64,000 bases of DNA from Edaphobacter lichenicola (GCF_025264645.1 NZ_CP073696.1:1674001-1738000); one strand, 5' to 3'. Numbered from the stretch's first letter, positions 26,536-36,239 are shown. The notes: generated by a model not told the origin, from the letters alone. Numbers and translations: made by a program.

Positions 26536-27708
26536 CTACTCGACGGGGAGCTTGGCGTTATAGCCGTCGCGGGCGATGACGGAGTACTTCTGGGGCTTGC
26601 CCTTCTCGTCCTGCATACGTAATGGGTGGCCTTCGTTGTCGACCAGAAGAACTTTGACCTTACGATAGCTGCCATCGTTTTTGGTGTTGGTGGGGCGGTA
26701 GGTGAGGACGTACTCGTTGCGGATGGAGTCGTTGATCGTGCCGAAGATGTCGGGGAGCTCGCCCTGGAAGATGGGAGCGAAGCTGAGGCCACCGGTCATC
26801 GAGGCAAAGGTCCTGAGCTGGTTCTGAGCCTGCAGGTAGTCGAGCTGGCGAGGGCCACCGCCGCCGCTCATCTCGTTGAGCATGGCTCCGGTGCTGATGG
26901 TAAAGATAGTGACGTTTTCTGCGGCTTTGACCTTGGCGAGCATCTTGTCGAGGGTGAGTTTGGAGAAGGTGTCGCGGCCGGAGCCGATGAGGATGATGTA
27001 CTTGCGGCCCTCGATGCGGCTGGTGCGGTCGAGCGTCTCGTAAAGGGCGTCGAAGAGGTTGGTGTCGGAGAAGCCGGGGATGACCAGGGACTGAAGCGAC
27101 TGGGCGATGAGTTCCTTGTTGTTGGTGAAGTCGGTAAGGATGTGGGTGCGGAGGTCGTAGGTGACGACGGCGACGTAGTCGTCTTTGCGCAGCGTACGGA
27201 AGAAGCTGTAGGAGGCGTTGCGCATGTCGTTGATGAGGTAGTAGCTGTTGGCGGCGAACTCAAGCAGCATGACGGCGGTGATAGGCGTCTGGGTGGTGCG
27301 GACGCTGGTAACGGTCTGGGGCACGCCGTCTTCGAGGATAAGGAAGTTGTTGGCCTTGAGGCCGGGGACGAACTGGTGCGTCTTGTCGAGGATGACGTTG
27401 GCGTCGATGTTGACGATGGGGACGTCGATGCGGAGAGAGTAGGTGTCGTTGTTTGGGTTTTTGACCTTGGGGGCTTCGGGAGCCACGGGCGGCGGCGGAG
27501 GCTCGTCGGCCTCCTTTTTCTTTTTGAGGACGATGTCGCCGCTGTCGGTCTGGGGGCCGGGCTCGTCGGTGGGCGCGGTGGTGGGCTTTTGCGGCGGGTT
27601 CTGGCTGGAGGGGGCGTCCTGCGCGTGGGCGCATGGGAAGACGGGGATGGAGAGGCAGAGGGCTAGAAGAAGCAAACGGGCCTGATGGTGAGGGGCGATG
27701 GTCATCAT
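26536..27708 (-). CDS. VWFA-related Acidobacterial domain protein, secreted
   Basis: A 390-residue protein with a signal peptide, a Pro/Lys-rich linker (residues about 35-75) and a VWA-like domain. The start of that domain (SLRIDVPIVNIDANVILDK...FVPGLKANNFLILEDGVPQTV) is the recurring stretch of the family annotated as VWFA-related Acidobacterial domain (TIGR03436). The metal-adhesion (MIDAS) DxSxS is not preserved: the equivalent strand reads MLLEFAANS, so metal binding is doubtful; later ILIGSGRDTFSK and YVLTYRPTN are normal. Function in the family is unknown, perhaps adhesion. The gene is monocistronic and ends near the tautomerase gene. Confidence 0.9.
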   Translation of the reverse strand: MMTIAPHHQARLLLLALCLSIPVFPCAHAQDAPSSQNPPQKPTTAPTDEPGPQTDSGDIVLKKKKEADEPPPPPVAPEAPKVKNPNNDTYSLRIDVPIVNIDANVILDKTHQFVPGLKANNFLILEDGVPQTVTSVRTTQTPITAVMLLEFAANSYYLINDMRNASYSFFRTLRKDDYVAVVTYDLRTHILTDFTNNKELIAQSLQSLVIPGFSDTNLFDALYETLDRTSRIEGRKYIILIGSGRDTFSKLTLDKMLAKVKAAENVTIFTISTGAMLNEMSGGGGPRQLDYLQAQNQLRTFASMTGGLSFAPIFQGELPDIFGTINDSIRNEYVLTYRPTNTKNDGSYRKVKVLLVDNEGHPLRMQDEKGKPQKYSVIARDGYNAKLPVE

Positions 27709-27753
27709 CTGAAACTTTACTCCGAATATTGGACGGCTTTTCTCTTCCTTTGT

Positions 27754-28251
27754 TTACGTGGCAGGTTGCACGATCTCCCGGATCGAAGCCCAGCCCGTCG
27801 GACTGGGAGGATAGCGAACGTAAACCACCATGGAGCGGCCTTTGAAGATCGAGGAGGCACCGCCTGCTTTGGGGGTGATCTTTATGGCGAAGAGGCTCTC
27901 CTCCACCGCCGTTTCACCCTGGAACAAGGTGTTTTCGACCTGGTTTTCGATGAACTCCAATTTGACGGCTTCGAGCGTTCCTTGCAGCTCCTGCCGGAGA
28001 GCGTCGATACCGTTCAAGTACTTCTGGTAGCTGAGAGCTTTGATCACTTCGGGGTGGTGGTATGCCAGGATGCCGGGGACATCGCCACGTCCGAATGCAG
28101 ATCGGATGGCGTCGCCGGTTTGTTTGAGTGATTCTCTTTGCTCGGGAGAACCGAAGTACTGCTGGGCGGAGGTTGTCGATTGGCTGGCGGTCGTCAGCAG
28201 CATGCAGGGCGCGGCACGACAGGCCGTCGTGAGCAGATCTCTCCGGTTCAT
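27754..28251 (-). CDS. Secreted SnoaL/NTF2-like protein
   Basis: A 165-residue protein starting MNRRDLLTTACRAAPC, a twin-arginine-like or lipoprotein-like leader with Arg-Arg and a Cys at residue 10 and 16. The rest (QTGDAIRSAFGRGDVPGILAYHHPEVIKAL ... LEFIENQVENTLFQGETAVEESLFAIKITPK) has the helix-then-curved-sheet pattern of DUF4440/SnoaL-like NTF2 folds. No catalytic residues can be assigned. It lies upstream of the VWFA gene on the same strand, 45 bp apart, and may be co-transcribed with it. Confidence 0.7.
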   Translation of the reverse strand: MNRRDLLTTACRAAPCMLLTTASQSTTSAQQYFGSPEQRESLKQTGDAIRSAFGRGDVPGILAYHHPEVIKALSYQKYLNGIDALRQELQGTLEAVKLEFIENQVENTLFQGETAVEESLFAIKITPKAGGASSIFKGRSMVVYVRYPPSPTGWASIREIVQPAT

Positions 28252-28320
28252 CGTGCCTCATATATTCGCATACCGTGCCACTGGCGGCCGCTTGAGGGTA
28301 GTTTCTAGTAGTCTGTAGAC

Positions 28321-30168
28321 GTGATTTCGGCGGCAAAGACTCGATGGTGGATGTTCGGTCTGGCATTGGGCGGGATGGTTTCGGGTTCAATGCTGGTGGG
28401 TGGGGCTCGGGCACAAACGCCGAGCGTTGGAGTGGTGGCTGCAGCAGCAGGGGGATGGTCTCCGGTGCCGATGCCTGCGGCTGCTCCCGCGGTGACGAAG
28501 TTCTTTCCTCTGTCTGAGGTGAAGCGTGGAATGCGCGGAGTCGCGTACACGGTCTTTGAAGGGGTGAACCCGGAGCCGATGCAGGTGGAGATTCTTGGCG
28601 TGTTGAAGGAGGCGCTGGGGCCAGGGCAAGACATGATTCTGGCACGGCTGCACGGCGACAAGCCGGAGTACACGGGCGTGGTCGCAGGCATGAGCGGCAG
28701 TCCGGTGTACATCGAAGGACGATTGGTGGGTGCGCTGAGCTATCGCATCGGGCAGTTCAGTAAAGAGCCGATTGCGGGGATTACACCGATCGAGTCGATG
28801 TTGCAGGTTCGCGATGATGACGGCGCAATGGGGATGAAGCTGGCGCGCGTTAGTTCTGAGGTTGAAGGCCAGCCAGAGATGCGGGCGATGGAGACTCCCC
28901 TGGTCTTTGGCGGATTTAGCGAGGAGACAGTAGAGCGGTTTGGGGATCGATTCCGAGCGATGGGACTGACGCCGGTGGTTGGGCTGGGTGGTGCGGATTC
29001 GGCAGCGGTGCAGCCGGAGCCTTTGGTGCCTGGTAGCGCTGTAAGTGCGGTGCTGGTGCGGGGAGATCTTTCAATGGCGGGTACCTGCACGGTGACCTAC
29101 CTTGACCCGAAGCGGCTGCTGGCATGCGGGCACCCGATTACGCAGTACGGCCCGGTGGATATGCCGATGACGAAGGCGATGGTGCTGGCTACGCTGGCGT
29201 CACCGCTGAATGCGTTCAAGATCATCAACACGACGGAGACGGTGGGTGCGTTCACCGAAGATCGTGCGTCGGCGATTATGGGCCGGTTCGGGGTCGAGGC
29301 GCGGATGATTCCTGTTGTGGTGGAGGTGGTGCCGCCGCCGAATATGGATAAGGCAGCGCCGTCGCAGACGAAGACGTTTCACTTTGAGGTGCTGGATAAC
29401 CGGCAACTGACGCCGTCGGCGATGCTGGTGTCGGTGTATCAGAGCCTGCAGACGAACAACACTGCAGCGGAAGAGTTGAGCTATCGCCTGACGGGAGAGA
29501 TCGACGTAAAGGGCCTGCCACCGGTGCGGATGCAGGGGTTGATGGCGCAGAACGAGCTGAACCCGGCGACGATCAATGCGGCGCTGCTGGTGAATGACCG
29601 CTTCAGCAAGGTGTATGGAAATGCGCTGGAGCAGCCGGTGGTGACGGGATTGCGATTGAAGGTTGAGGCTATTCCATCGCGTATGACGGCGGTACTTGAG
29701 TCGGCGCGACTGGGCCGGATTGAGGCGCACCCGGGTGACGAGATTGAAGTAGAAGCGACGCTGCACCCTTACCAGGCAGAGGCGAGACTGGTTCGTTTGA
29801 AGGTGAAGCTGCCTGCGGAGTTGAGTGCGGGACCGATGCGGGTGGTGGTGAGCGATGGCGGGACGGTGGATCGTCTGACGACACGAACGGGAGCGGACCG
29901 CTCGGTGGGACTGGCCGATGCGGTGGCTGCGATGAACCGTATGCATGCGAACGATCGTGTGTATGTGACGCTGCTGGATCATGCGGCGCAGGCGGTTTTG
30001 GACGGAGAGGCCTTGCCGGGAGTGCCGCTGTCGATGGCGAACGTGCTGGAGCCGTTGAAGGAGGCGCAGAAGATGCAACTAACGGGTGAGAGTGTGGTGG
30101 AGGCGGGATCGGTCGATGCAGGGTATGCCGTGACTGGATACCAAGTGTTAAATCTTATGGTGAAGTAG
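28321..30168 (+). CDS. SpoIVB/S55-type serine peptidase domain protein, exported
   Basis: A 615-residue protein with a signal peptide (ending GGARAQ). Residues about 60-300 match the SpoIVB peptidase S55 domain: LSEVKRGMRGVAYTVFEG, then VVAGMSGSPVYIEGRLVGAL (nucleophile Ser in GMSGSP), and CTVTYLDPKRLLACGHPI holding the His region. The C-terminal 300 residues are beta-rich and unassigned. In Bacillus SpoIVB triggers sigma-K processing; here no sporulation genes are near, so it likely acts in envelope proteolysis. GTG 28321 is the start used. It is divergent from the SnoaL-like gene. Confidence 0.88.
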   Translation: MISAAKTRWWMFGLALGGMVSGSMLVGGARAQTPSVGVVAAAAGGWSPVPMPAAAPAVTKFFPLSEVKRGMRGVAYTVFEGVNPEPMQVEILGVLKEALGPGQDMILARLHGDKPEYTGVVAGMSGSPVYIEGRLVGALSYRIGQFSKEPIAGITPIESMLQVRDDDGAMGMKLARVSSEVEGQPEMRAMETPLVFGGFSEETVERFGDRFRAMGLTPVVGLGGADSAAVQPEPLVPGSAVSAVLVRGDLSMAGTCTVTYLDPKRLLACGHPITQYGPVDMPMTKAMVLATLASPLNAFKIINTTETVGAFTEDRASAIMGRFGVEARMIPVVVEVVPPPNMDKAAPSQTKTFHFEVLDNRQLTPSAMLVSVYQSLQTNNTAAEELSYRLTGEIDVKGLPPVRMQGLMAQNELNPATINAALLVNDRFSKVYGNALEQPVVTGLRLKVEAIPSRMTAVLESARLGRIEAHPGDEIEVEATLHPYQAEARLVRLKVKLPAELSAGPMRVVVSDGGTVDRLTTRTGADRSVGLADAVAAMNRMHANDRVYVTLLDHAAQAVLDGEALPGVPLSMANVLEPLKEAQKMQLTGESVVEAGSVDAGYAVTGYQVLNLMVK

Positions 30169-30335
30169 GTTAGGCGTTTTGTGTTTTAGTAAGTGGTGAC
30201 GGGCGTTTCGTGAGAGGGGCGTTCCGATGGTGCGATTGGTCTGTCGATGTTTTTCTTTTTGCTCGGTCGGGTGTTGTAGCATCAAAGAGTAGGCGCTGCG
30301 GACAACGCTCTGCGCCAAAAAGGGAAAGATTTCGA

Positions 30336-31343
30336 ATGAGTGAAATACATGGTCTCGCTGTGCATGCGGCCGGCGCACACTTACTAGCTTACAAATACGA
30401 TCCGGGTGAGTTGAAGGCCCATGAGGTAGAGATCAAGATCTCGCACTGTGGTGTCTGCCACAGCGACGTTCACCTGATCGATAACGATTGGGGGATCAGC
30501 AAATATCCTTTCATTCCAGGACACGAGATTGTGGGCACGGTTGTGGCGGTGGGCTCGGACGTGACCGATCGAACGATGGGAGAGCGTGTCGGTGTGGGCT
30601 GGCAGGCGGATAGCTGCGGCATCTGCGAATGGTGCCGACAGGGTGAGGAGAATCTCTGCGCGAAGGCACAGCCGACGTGTGTCGGGCGTAACGGTGGATT
30701 TGCGGATCGGGTTCGCGTGAATTCGCGGTTTGCGGTTCCAGTACCGACCGCACTTGAGAGTGAAAATGCCGCTCCGCTGATGTGCGCGGGAATAACGGTG
30801 TACTCCCCGCTGCGCAACTACGATGTGCGTCCTTCGTCGCGCGTTGGCGTGATCGGGATTGGTGGCCTGGGACACCTCGGGATCCAGTTTGCGAAGGCAT
30901 TCGGCGCAGAGGTGACGGCGTTTTCGACCTCGAAGGATAAAGAGGCAGAGGCGAAGTCGCTGGGAGCGCACAACTTTGTGAACACGCGCGATACAGGTGC
31001 ACTGAAGAAGGTGGCGGGGTCCTTCGATCTTCTGCTTTCGACGGTGAGTGCGGATCAGGACTGGCAGGCGTATGTGAATGCGCTGCGGCCGAAGGGGATG
31101 TTGTGCCTGGTAGGCGCGGCGCCTGCACCGGTACAGGTTCAGGCTGCTTCGCTCATCACGCACCAGAAGGCAATCTCGGGCAGCAACACTGGCAGCCCGC
31201 ATGATCTGGCCGAGATGCTGGATGTTGCAGCGCGGCATGGCGTCAAGGCGATTACGGAGCGGTTTGCCATGGCGAAGGCAAACGATGCCGTGACGAAGGT
31301 GAAAAAGAACCAGGTGCGGTATCGGGCTGTTCTCACGAACTGA
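30336..31343 (+). CDS. Zinc-dependent NAD(P) alcohol dehydrogenase, CAD/YahK type
   Basis: A 335-residue medium-chain dehydrogenase/reductase. Catalytic zinc ligands are in CGVCHSDVH and GHE; the structural zinc lobe CGICEWCRQGEENLC has the four cysteines; the Rossmann motif GIGGLGHLG binds NAD(P). This pattern fits cinnamyl-alcohol-dehydrogenase-like enzymes (YahK group, usually NADPH and broad aldehyde substrates). ATG 30336 (MSEIHG) is chosen because AGGGAAAG precedes it; an open frame runs further upstream without support. A terminator follows, so it is probably monocistronic. Confidence 0.95.
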   Translation: MSEIHGLAVHAAGAHLLAYKYDPGELKAHEVEIKISHCGVCHSDVHLIDNDWGISKYPFIPGHEIVGTVVAVGSDVTDRTMGERVGVGWQADSCGICEWCRQGEENLCAKAQPTCVGRNGGFADRVRVNSRFAVPVPTALESENAAPLMCAGITVYSPLRNYDVRPSSRVGVIGIGGLGHLGIQFAKAFGAEVTAFSTSKDKEAEAKSLGAHNFVNTRDTGALKKVAGSFDLLLSTVSADQDWQAYVNALRPKGMLCLVGAAPAPVQVQAASLITHQKAISGSNTGSPHDLAEMLDVAARHGVKAITERFAMAKANDAVTKVKKNQVRYRAVLTN

Positions 31344-31380
31344 TCCTGCGAGTTTCTCGTTTTAGATAAAGTATTGGAGG

Positions 31381-31416
31381 AAGGCGAGGGCTTTGGCTCT
31401 CGCCTTTTCCGTTTCC
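31381..31416 (+). terminator. Rho-independent terminator after the alcohol dehydrogenase gene
   Basis: Stem AAGGCGAG(GGC) / (GCT)CTCGCCTT with a short loop, followed by TTCCGTTT. It lies 38 bp after the stop codon. Confidence 0.8.
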
Positions 31417-31456
31417 GCGTCGAATGATGGGACGGTGCTTTAGACTCAGGATCAGA

Positions 31457-33676
31457 ATGATACGACGAGTGTTGGTGACAGGATTGGTGGCGGTCGCTGG
31501 ACTGCTGCCCGGGTTGGCGGGTGCGCAGGGCACGAAGCTATGGAGTGTCGAGCGCTATGACGAGATGGAAAAGGGGTCGACCGACGGCGTTGCCATCCGA
31601 AGCGATGGGCGGCTGGAGGCGGGACCGGCCACTTCCCTGCTCTATGAGTCAGGCAAGAGCTATGTCTGGTCGATGGCGAGCGATGGTGCCGGAGATAGTT
31701 ATGTAGGACTGGGTGGAACAGCTGCCGGGTCGGCGCTGGTGATGAAGGTGACGCCTGATGGGAAGGGCGGCTCACAGGGCTCACAGATCTTTGCGGGTAA
31801 GGAGCTCGCGGTGCAGGCACTGCGCGTGGCGGGAGATGGAAGCGTGTTGGCTGCGACGTCGCCGGATGGAAAGGTGTATCGGATTCCGCGGGGTGGTGGC
31901 ACGGCTACGGTTGTATTCGATCCGTCGATGACGGAGGAGAAGCCGAAGTATCTTTGGGACCTACAGGTGGGTAAGTCGGGTGAGATTTATGTAGCGGCGG
32001 GAGCGCCGGCGGTGGTGTATCGCGTGCCTGCCGGTGGGGGCAAAGCGGAGGTATTGTTCAAGACGGCGGATCAGCATATTCGCAGTCTGCTGCTGGCTGC
32101 GGATGGAACGCTGTGGGCGGGATCGGATGGATCGGGCGTGGTCTATCGATTTGCGACGGGGACGGCCGGGGCGAAGCCATTTGCGGTGTATGCCGCGGCG
32201 CGACGTGAGATCACAGCATTGGCGATGGACGCGTCGGGCAATGTGTATGCAGCGGGTGTCGGGACCAAAGGACATACGACACTGCCGCCGTTGCCGGTGA
32301 CGGGTGGCGTTGGAGTGACGATCACGTTTGTGCAGCCGGGGTCTTCGACGGCGGCTGGATCGAATTCTCTGGTGCCGGACGGATCGGAGATCTACAAGAT
32401 CGCGGTAGATGGAAGTCCGCAAAAGCTGCTGACGCTGAAAGATGATGTGGTGTATGCGTTGACGGTGCGCAATGGGAGTCTGTTCGCGGCTACAGGAAAT
32501 CGGGGGCGCGTGTATCGGGTGGATACGAAGGACGCCGGACGATTTACCGACGTCGCGCACCTGGAGGCATCGCAAGGGATGGCGTTTGCTGTTGGGAAAG
32601 ACGGGCTGCTCGTTGCGACCAGTAACAGCGGAAAGGTGTTTCGGCTAGGCGATGGGATTGCTCCGACCGCAACGTACACGAGCGACGTATTCGATGCGCA
32701 GGGATTCGCACAGTGGGGGCGAGCGGAGGTGAGGGCGAGTGCGCCGTCGGGGTTCGAGCTGTTTGTACGAAGCGGGAATGTTGAGTCTCCATTGATGGGA
32801 TGGAGCGACTGGACGCGCGTGGGGCCGGATGGGAGTTTGACGGTGCCTGCGGGTCGGTTCGTGCAGTGGAAGGCGGTGTTTCGCGAGGGCGGTCTCGTCG
32901 ATACAGTGGCGTTGAATTATTTGCAGAAGAATGTTGCTCCAGTGGTGGATGAGGTTGTGGTGCAACCGGGGGCGCGGGTCGCTACGAATACTCCGCCTGC
33001 GACGAATGCGACGGTGCAGATTGGGTTCCCTCCTGCTGCTGGGGCTTCGCCGGTTGCGGTCTTCACACCGGATGCGAGTGCTACGCCATTGACGGCACAG
33101 AGGGATAAGACTGCGGTGACCGTGCGATGGATGGCGCATGACGACAATGGGGACGACCTGATCTTTGCGGTGTGGTATCGCGGGGTGGGCGAGGCGAATT
33201 GGCGGTTGCTGAAGGACAAGATCTCGGAGAAGTTTTATAGCTTCGATTCGGCGCTGCTGCCCGATGGAAGATATGAAGCGAAGGTGGTGGCGAGTGATGT
33301 TCCGGATCATACCGATGCAGAAGCGCTGACGGGCGAGCGAACAAGTGAGGCGTTTGTTGTCGATACAACTCCTCCGATGCCTGGCGCGCTGACGGCGACG
33401 TTGGTAACGGGCTCGCCGCCGAGGATTCATGCGACGTTGGAAGCCCGGGATGCTACGTCGCCCATTACGCATGCGGAGTATTCGGTGGACGCAGGGCCGT
33501 GGCAGTATCTTGAGCCGGTGGGCAAGGTCTCGGATTCGCTTACGGAGCGGTATGACTTTACGGTGGAAGTACCCGCGGCGACGACTCCTGTGGCAGATGC
33601 GAAGGAGCATGTGCTGGCGGTGCGGGTGTACGACCGCTACGACAATGTCGTGGCCGTGAAGGCGGTCGTGCGTTGA
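31457..33676 (+). CDS. Secreted beta-propeller protein with FnIII-like C-terminal domain
   Basis: A 739-residue exported protein (MIRRVLVTGLVAVAGLLPGLAGAQ signal). Residues about 50-420 hold repeated four-stranded blade patterns (LWSVERYDE, SDGVVYRF, GTIYRIPRGGG, VYAAGVGTKG) typical of NHL/SGL-type propellers. Residues about 560-740 have an Ig/FnIII-like pattern ending FVVDTTPPMPGALTATLVTGSPPRI and a Pro-rich joint. No catalytic site is recognisable; such proteins often bind sugars or other proteins on the cell surface. ATG 31457 is chosen (AGGA six bases upstream). The last codons overlap the next gene, so translation is coupled. Confidence 0.75.
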   Translation: MIRRVLVTGLVAVAGLLPGLAGAQGTKLWSVERYDEMEKGSTDGVAIRSDGRLEAGPATSLLYESGKSYVWSMASDGAGDSYVGLGGTAAGSALVMKVTPDGKGGSQGSQIFAGKELAVQALRVAGDGSVLAATSPDGKVYRIPRGGGTATVVFDPSMTEEKPKYLWDLQVGKSGEIYVAAGAPAVVYRVPAGGGKAEVLFKTADQHIRSLLLAADGTLWAGSDGSGVVYRFATGTAGAKPFAVYAAARREITALAMDASGNVYAAGVGTKGHTTLPPLPVTGGVGVTITFVQPGSSTAAGSNSLVPDGSEIYKIAVDGSPQKLLTLKDDVVYALTVRNGSLFAATGNRGRVYRVDTKDAGRFTDVAHLEASQGMAFAVGKDGLLVATSNSGKVFRLGDGIAPTATYTSDVFDAQGFAQWGRAEVRASAPSGFELFVRSGNVESPLMGWSDWTRVGPDGSLTVPAGRFVQWKAVFREGGLVDTVALNYLQKNVAPVVDEVVVQPGARVATNTPPATNATVQIGFPPAAGASPVAVFTPDASATPLTAQRDKTAVTVRWMAHDDNGDDLIFAVWYRGVGEANWRLLKDKISEKFYSFDSALLPDGRYEAKVVASDVPDHTDAEALTGERTSEAFVVDTTPPMPGALTATLVTGSPPRIHATLEARDATSPITHAEYSVDAGPWQYLEPVGKVSDSLTERYDFTVEVPAATTPVADAKEHVLAVRVYDRYDNVVAVKAVVR

Positions 33677-34323
33677 AGGCGCTGCGCGATTGGTTTCCGA
33701 AGTACAGGCAAGATGTGGTGCTGTTGGCGGTCGACCTGGTGGGGACGTTTGTCTTTGCCGTCGAAGGTGCGCTGGCAGGTATTCGTGGGGATCTGGATCT
33801 GCTGGGGTTGCTGGTGGTGTCGTTCGTGACCGCGCTGGGTGGAGGGACCGTGCGCGATCTGCTGATTGGTGCAGTGCCTCCGAACAGCATTCGGGATTGG
33901 CGGTACGGTGCGACGGCGTTTGCCGGTGGTGGCGCAGTGTTCTGTTTCTATCAAGTCTTCGAGCACGTGCCGCTGCAGGTGTTGACTACGCTCGATGCGG
34001 CTGGGCTGGCGTTGTTTGCGGTGGCTGGTGCGGGTAAGGCGCTGGAGTTTGGAATCAATCCCATGATCGCTGTGCTGATGGGCGTGTTGACAGGAGTTGG
34101 TGGAGGGACGATTCGGGATGTGCTGTTGACGACCGTGCCAGGGATCTTGAACACGGATATCTATGCTTCGGCGGCTCTTCTGGGCGCAGCAGTGATGGTG
34201 ATCGGACTTGCGTTGAAGGTGCCGCGAACGATTGCGATGACGGCTGGTGGGGTGTGCTGCTTTACTCTGCGGATGGTCGCGGTGGCGTTGCATTGGAATC
34301 TGCCGAAGGTGCTGACGCACTGA
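33673..34323 (+). CDS. TRIC/UPF0126 family cation channel protein
   Basis: A 216-residue membrane protein with two homologous halves, each with a GGGT(V/I)RD(L/V)L motif (residues about 56-63 and 142-149) and three hydrophobic segments, the hallmark of UPF0126 (glycine_transporter) proteins, now known as prokaryotic TRIC trimeric cation channels. It should lie in the inner membrane. The TTG start overlaps the stop of the propeller gene by four bases; no other start with a better ribosome site is near. Functional linkage to the propeller is unclear. Confidence 0.92.
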   Translation: MKALRDWFPKYRQDVVLLAVDLVGTFVFAVEGALAGIRGDLDLLGLLVVSFVTALGGGTVRDLLIGAVPPNSIRDWRYGATAFAGGGAVFCFYQVFEHVPLQVLTTLDAAGLALFAVAGAGKALEFGINPMIAVLMGVLTGVGGGTIRDVLLTTVPGILNTDIYASAALLGAAVMVIGLALKVPRTIAMTAGGVCCFTLRMVAVALHWNLPKVLTH

Positions 34324-34462
34324 GGCAGCGTCCTGGCGGACGGCCCACTGCGCGTGGAGCGGTCACTTCGTGACTTTTGTACCGGTCCGGGGACGATGAG
34401 AACTTTTGAGTTCCGAGCGTTGCTCGGCACGAGCGGAGTGCTGGATAGTAAGCTGAGACTCG

Positions 34463-35731
34463 ATGCGATTTGAATTTTTTATTGCGGCGCGATATCTGCG
34501 GGCGAAGCGGCGGCAGGCTGTGGTTGGGGTGATCACGGCTATCTCGGTGATCGGAGTCGCTGCGGGCGTGGCGTCACTGATCATCGCGTTGGCAATTACG
34601 AATGGAATGCGCAGGGATCTGCAGGAGCGGCTGGTGGGATCAACGTCGCATGTGGATCTGATGCGGGTGGCCGGGGACGGAATACGCGACTGGCGGCCGC
34701 TGCTGGCACGGTTGCGAGAGGTGCCACACGTGACGGCGGCCGCTCCAGGACTTTATGGGCAAGTGTTGATCTCGAAGGGGGCGCGCAGTGGCGGCGCGCT
34801 GGTGAAGGGAGTCATTCCGGCGGACGAAAAGACCGTCGGCGACCTGCTGCAGAGCGTGACACAAGGATCGGCTGCGGCGTTGGAACCAGTGAGCGGCGAG
34901 TCCGCTGGACAGCAGGTGGGTGGAACGGCCATGCAGGCGATTCCGCCGATTGTGATCGGACAAGATATGGCCGAGACCCTGGGAGCAAAGGTTGGAGATG
35001 GTGTGCTGGTGACGAGTCCGCAGGGAGAGTTAACCCCGCTGGGATTGGTGCCGAGGTATCAGCGATTTCAAGTCGCGGGAATCTTCAAATCGGGGTTCTA
35101 TCAGTACGACTCGAGCTACGCGTTTCTCCGCCTGGTCGACGCTCAAAGACTGTTCAGTGAGCCGGATCTAATTTCGGTGGTCAGCTTCAAGGTGGATGAT
35201 CTGTACCACGCCGATCGCGTAGGGCGGACGATTGAAGATGCTGCGGGCAAGGGGTTTCAGACGACGAACTGGATGGAACAAAATCGCGAGCTGTTTCGGG
35301 CGTTGAAGCTGGAGCAGGTCGTGACGTTTATCGTGCTTGCGTTGATTGTTTGCGTCGCGGCGCTGAATATTTTGATCGCACTGACCATGATGGTGATGGA
35401 GAAGACGCGGGACATCGCCGTGTTGATGAGCTTTGGCGTAAGGAACGATCAGGTACGCAGGATCTTCTTGCTGCAGGGTTTGCTGATCAGCGTGATCGGA
35501 ACGGTTCTTGGATTGGTTGTGGGATATGGGTTGAGCTGGCTAGGCGGGCATTATCGTTTTATCCGGCTCGATGCTGCGGTCTATTCGATCGACTATCTAC
35601 CGTTTGCGCCGAGGGTGTTGGATGCCGTGATTGTGGCAGCGGTTAGCTTGGGCGTGAGTTTGATCGCTACAATTTATCCCAGTGGATCAGCGGCAAAGGT
35701 GCTGCCGGCGGAGGCGTTGCGATATGAGTAA
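34463..35731 (+). CDS. LolC/LolE-family lipoprotein-releasing ABC permease
   Basis: A 422-residue permease beginning RFEFFIAARYLRAKRRQAVVGVITAISVIGVAAGVASLIIALAI: an amphipathic interface helix, then a first membrane segment, then a large periplasmic domain (residues about 70-290), and three C-terminal membrane segments with FtsX-like VLMSFGVRNDQVRRIFLLQG. This matches LolC/E, which extracts lipoproteins from the inner membrane for LolA. Only one permease gene is present, so it may work as a homodimer. It overlaps the AhpD-like gene by eight bases and lies upstream of the LolD-type ATPase gene. Confidence 0.93.
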   Translation: MRFEFFIAARYLRAKRRQAVVGVITAISVIGVAAGVASLIIALAITNGMRRDLQERLVGSTSHVDLMRVAGDGIRDWRPLLARLREVPHVTAAAPGLYGQVLISKGARSGGALVKGVIPADEKTVGDLLQSVTQGSAAALEPVSGESAGQQVGGTAMQAIPPIVIGQDMAETLGAKVGDGVLVTSPQGELTPLGLVPRYQRFQVAGIFKSGFYQYDSSYAFLRLVDAQRLFSEPDLISVVSFKVDDLYHADRVGRTIEDAAGKGFQTTNWMEQNRELFRALKLEQVVTFIVLALIVCVAALNILIALTMMVMEKTRDIAVLMSFGVRNDQVRRIFLLQGLLISVIGTVLGLVVGYGLSWLGGHYRFIRLDAAVYSIDYLPFAPRVLDAVIVAAVSLGVSLIATIYPSGSAAKVLPAEALRYE

Positions 35732-36239
35732 TCCGAGATTGAAGTATGGACAGTTGGCGCCTGAGGGTCTGGCGAAGATGACGGCGCTGGAACACTACCT
35801 GAATACAGGCGCGGCGCTTGAGGCTTCGCTGCTGGGCTTTGTAAGGCTAAAAGTTTCGTTGATGAATGGATGTGAGTATTGCATTCATCTGCATACAGCG
35901 GAGTTGAAGAAGCTGAACGAAACGGGCGAGCGGATCGCTGGCGTCGCCGACTGGCGTGGGCTGGACGTTTACACGAAGCGGGAGCGGGCTGCGCTTGCGT
36001 GGGCCGAGGCAGTGACGAACATTCAAGACGGGCATGCACCAGACCCAATCTATGACGAGGTGAGAGCGCACTTCAGCGACGTCGAAACCGTGAATCTGAC
36101 GCTTGTGGTTTCGACGATCAATGCGTGGAACCGGATTGCGATCTCGTTGGGGGCGTTTCCCGGCCATGCGGGTCAGGATGATTCGGAGCGCAGTGAATCG
36201 AGCCATGGCTCAGGAGAAGCAGGCGGGGTGGGGGCTTGA
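35724..36239 (+). CDS. AhpD-like/carboxymuconolactone decarboxylase family protein
   Basis: A 171-residue protein with the alkylhydroperoxidase D core: the redox motif CEYCIHLHTAEL (Cys-x-x-Cys-x3-His, at about residues 52-58), AALAWAEAVT and a helical bundle. Such proteins reduce peroxides with help of a disulfide or decarboxylate carboxymuconolactone; here the CxxC plus His favours the redox type. ATG 35724 has GGAGG 10 bases upstream and overlaps the permease stop by eight bases. It sits between the lipoprotein-transport permease and ATPase genes, so all three are translated together; a shared role is unclear. Confidence 0.9.
   Translation: MSNPRLKYGQLAPEGLAKMTALEHYLNTGAALEASLLGFVRLKVSLMNGCEYCIHLHTAELKKLNETGERIAGVADWRGLDVYTKRERAALAWAEAVTNIQDGHAPDPIYDEVRAHFSDVETVNLTLVVSTINAWNRIAISLGAFPGHAGQDDSERSESSHGSGEAGGVGA

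Noticed and set aside
26626-27666. Val/Gly/Asp-rich open frame (346 codons) on plus strand opposite the VWFA gene
   Set aside because: Antisense shadow; no start signal and extreme composition.
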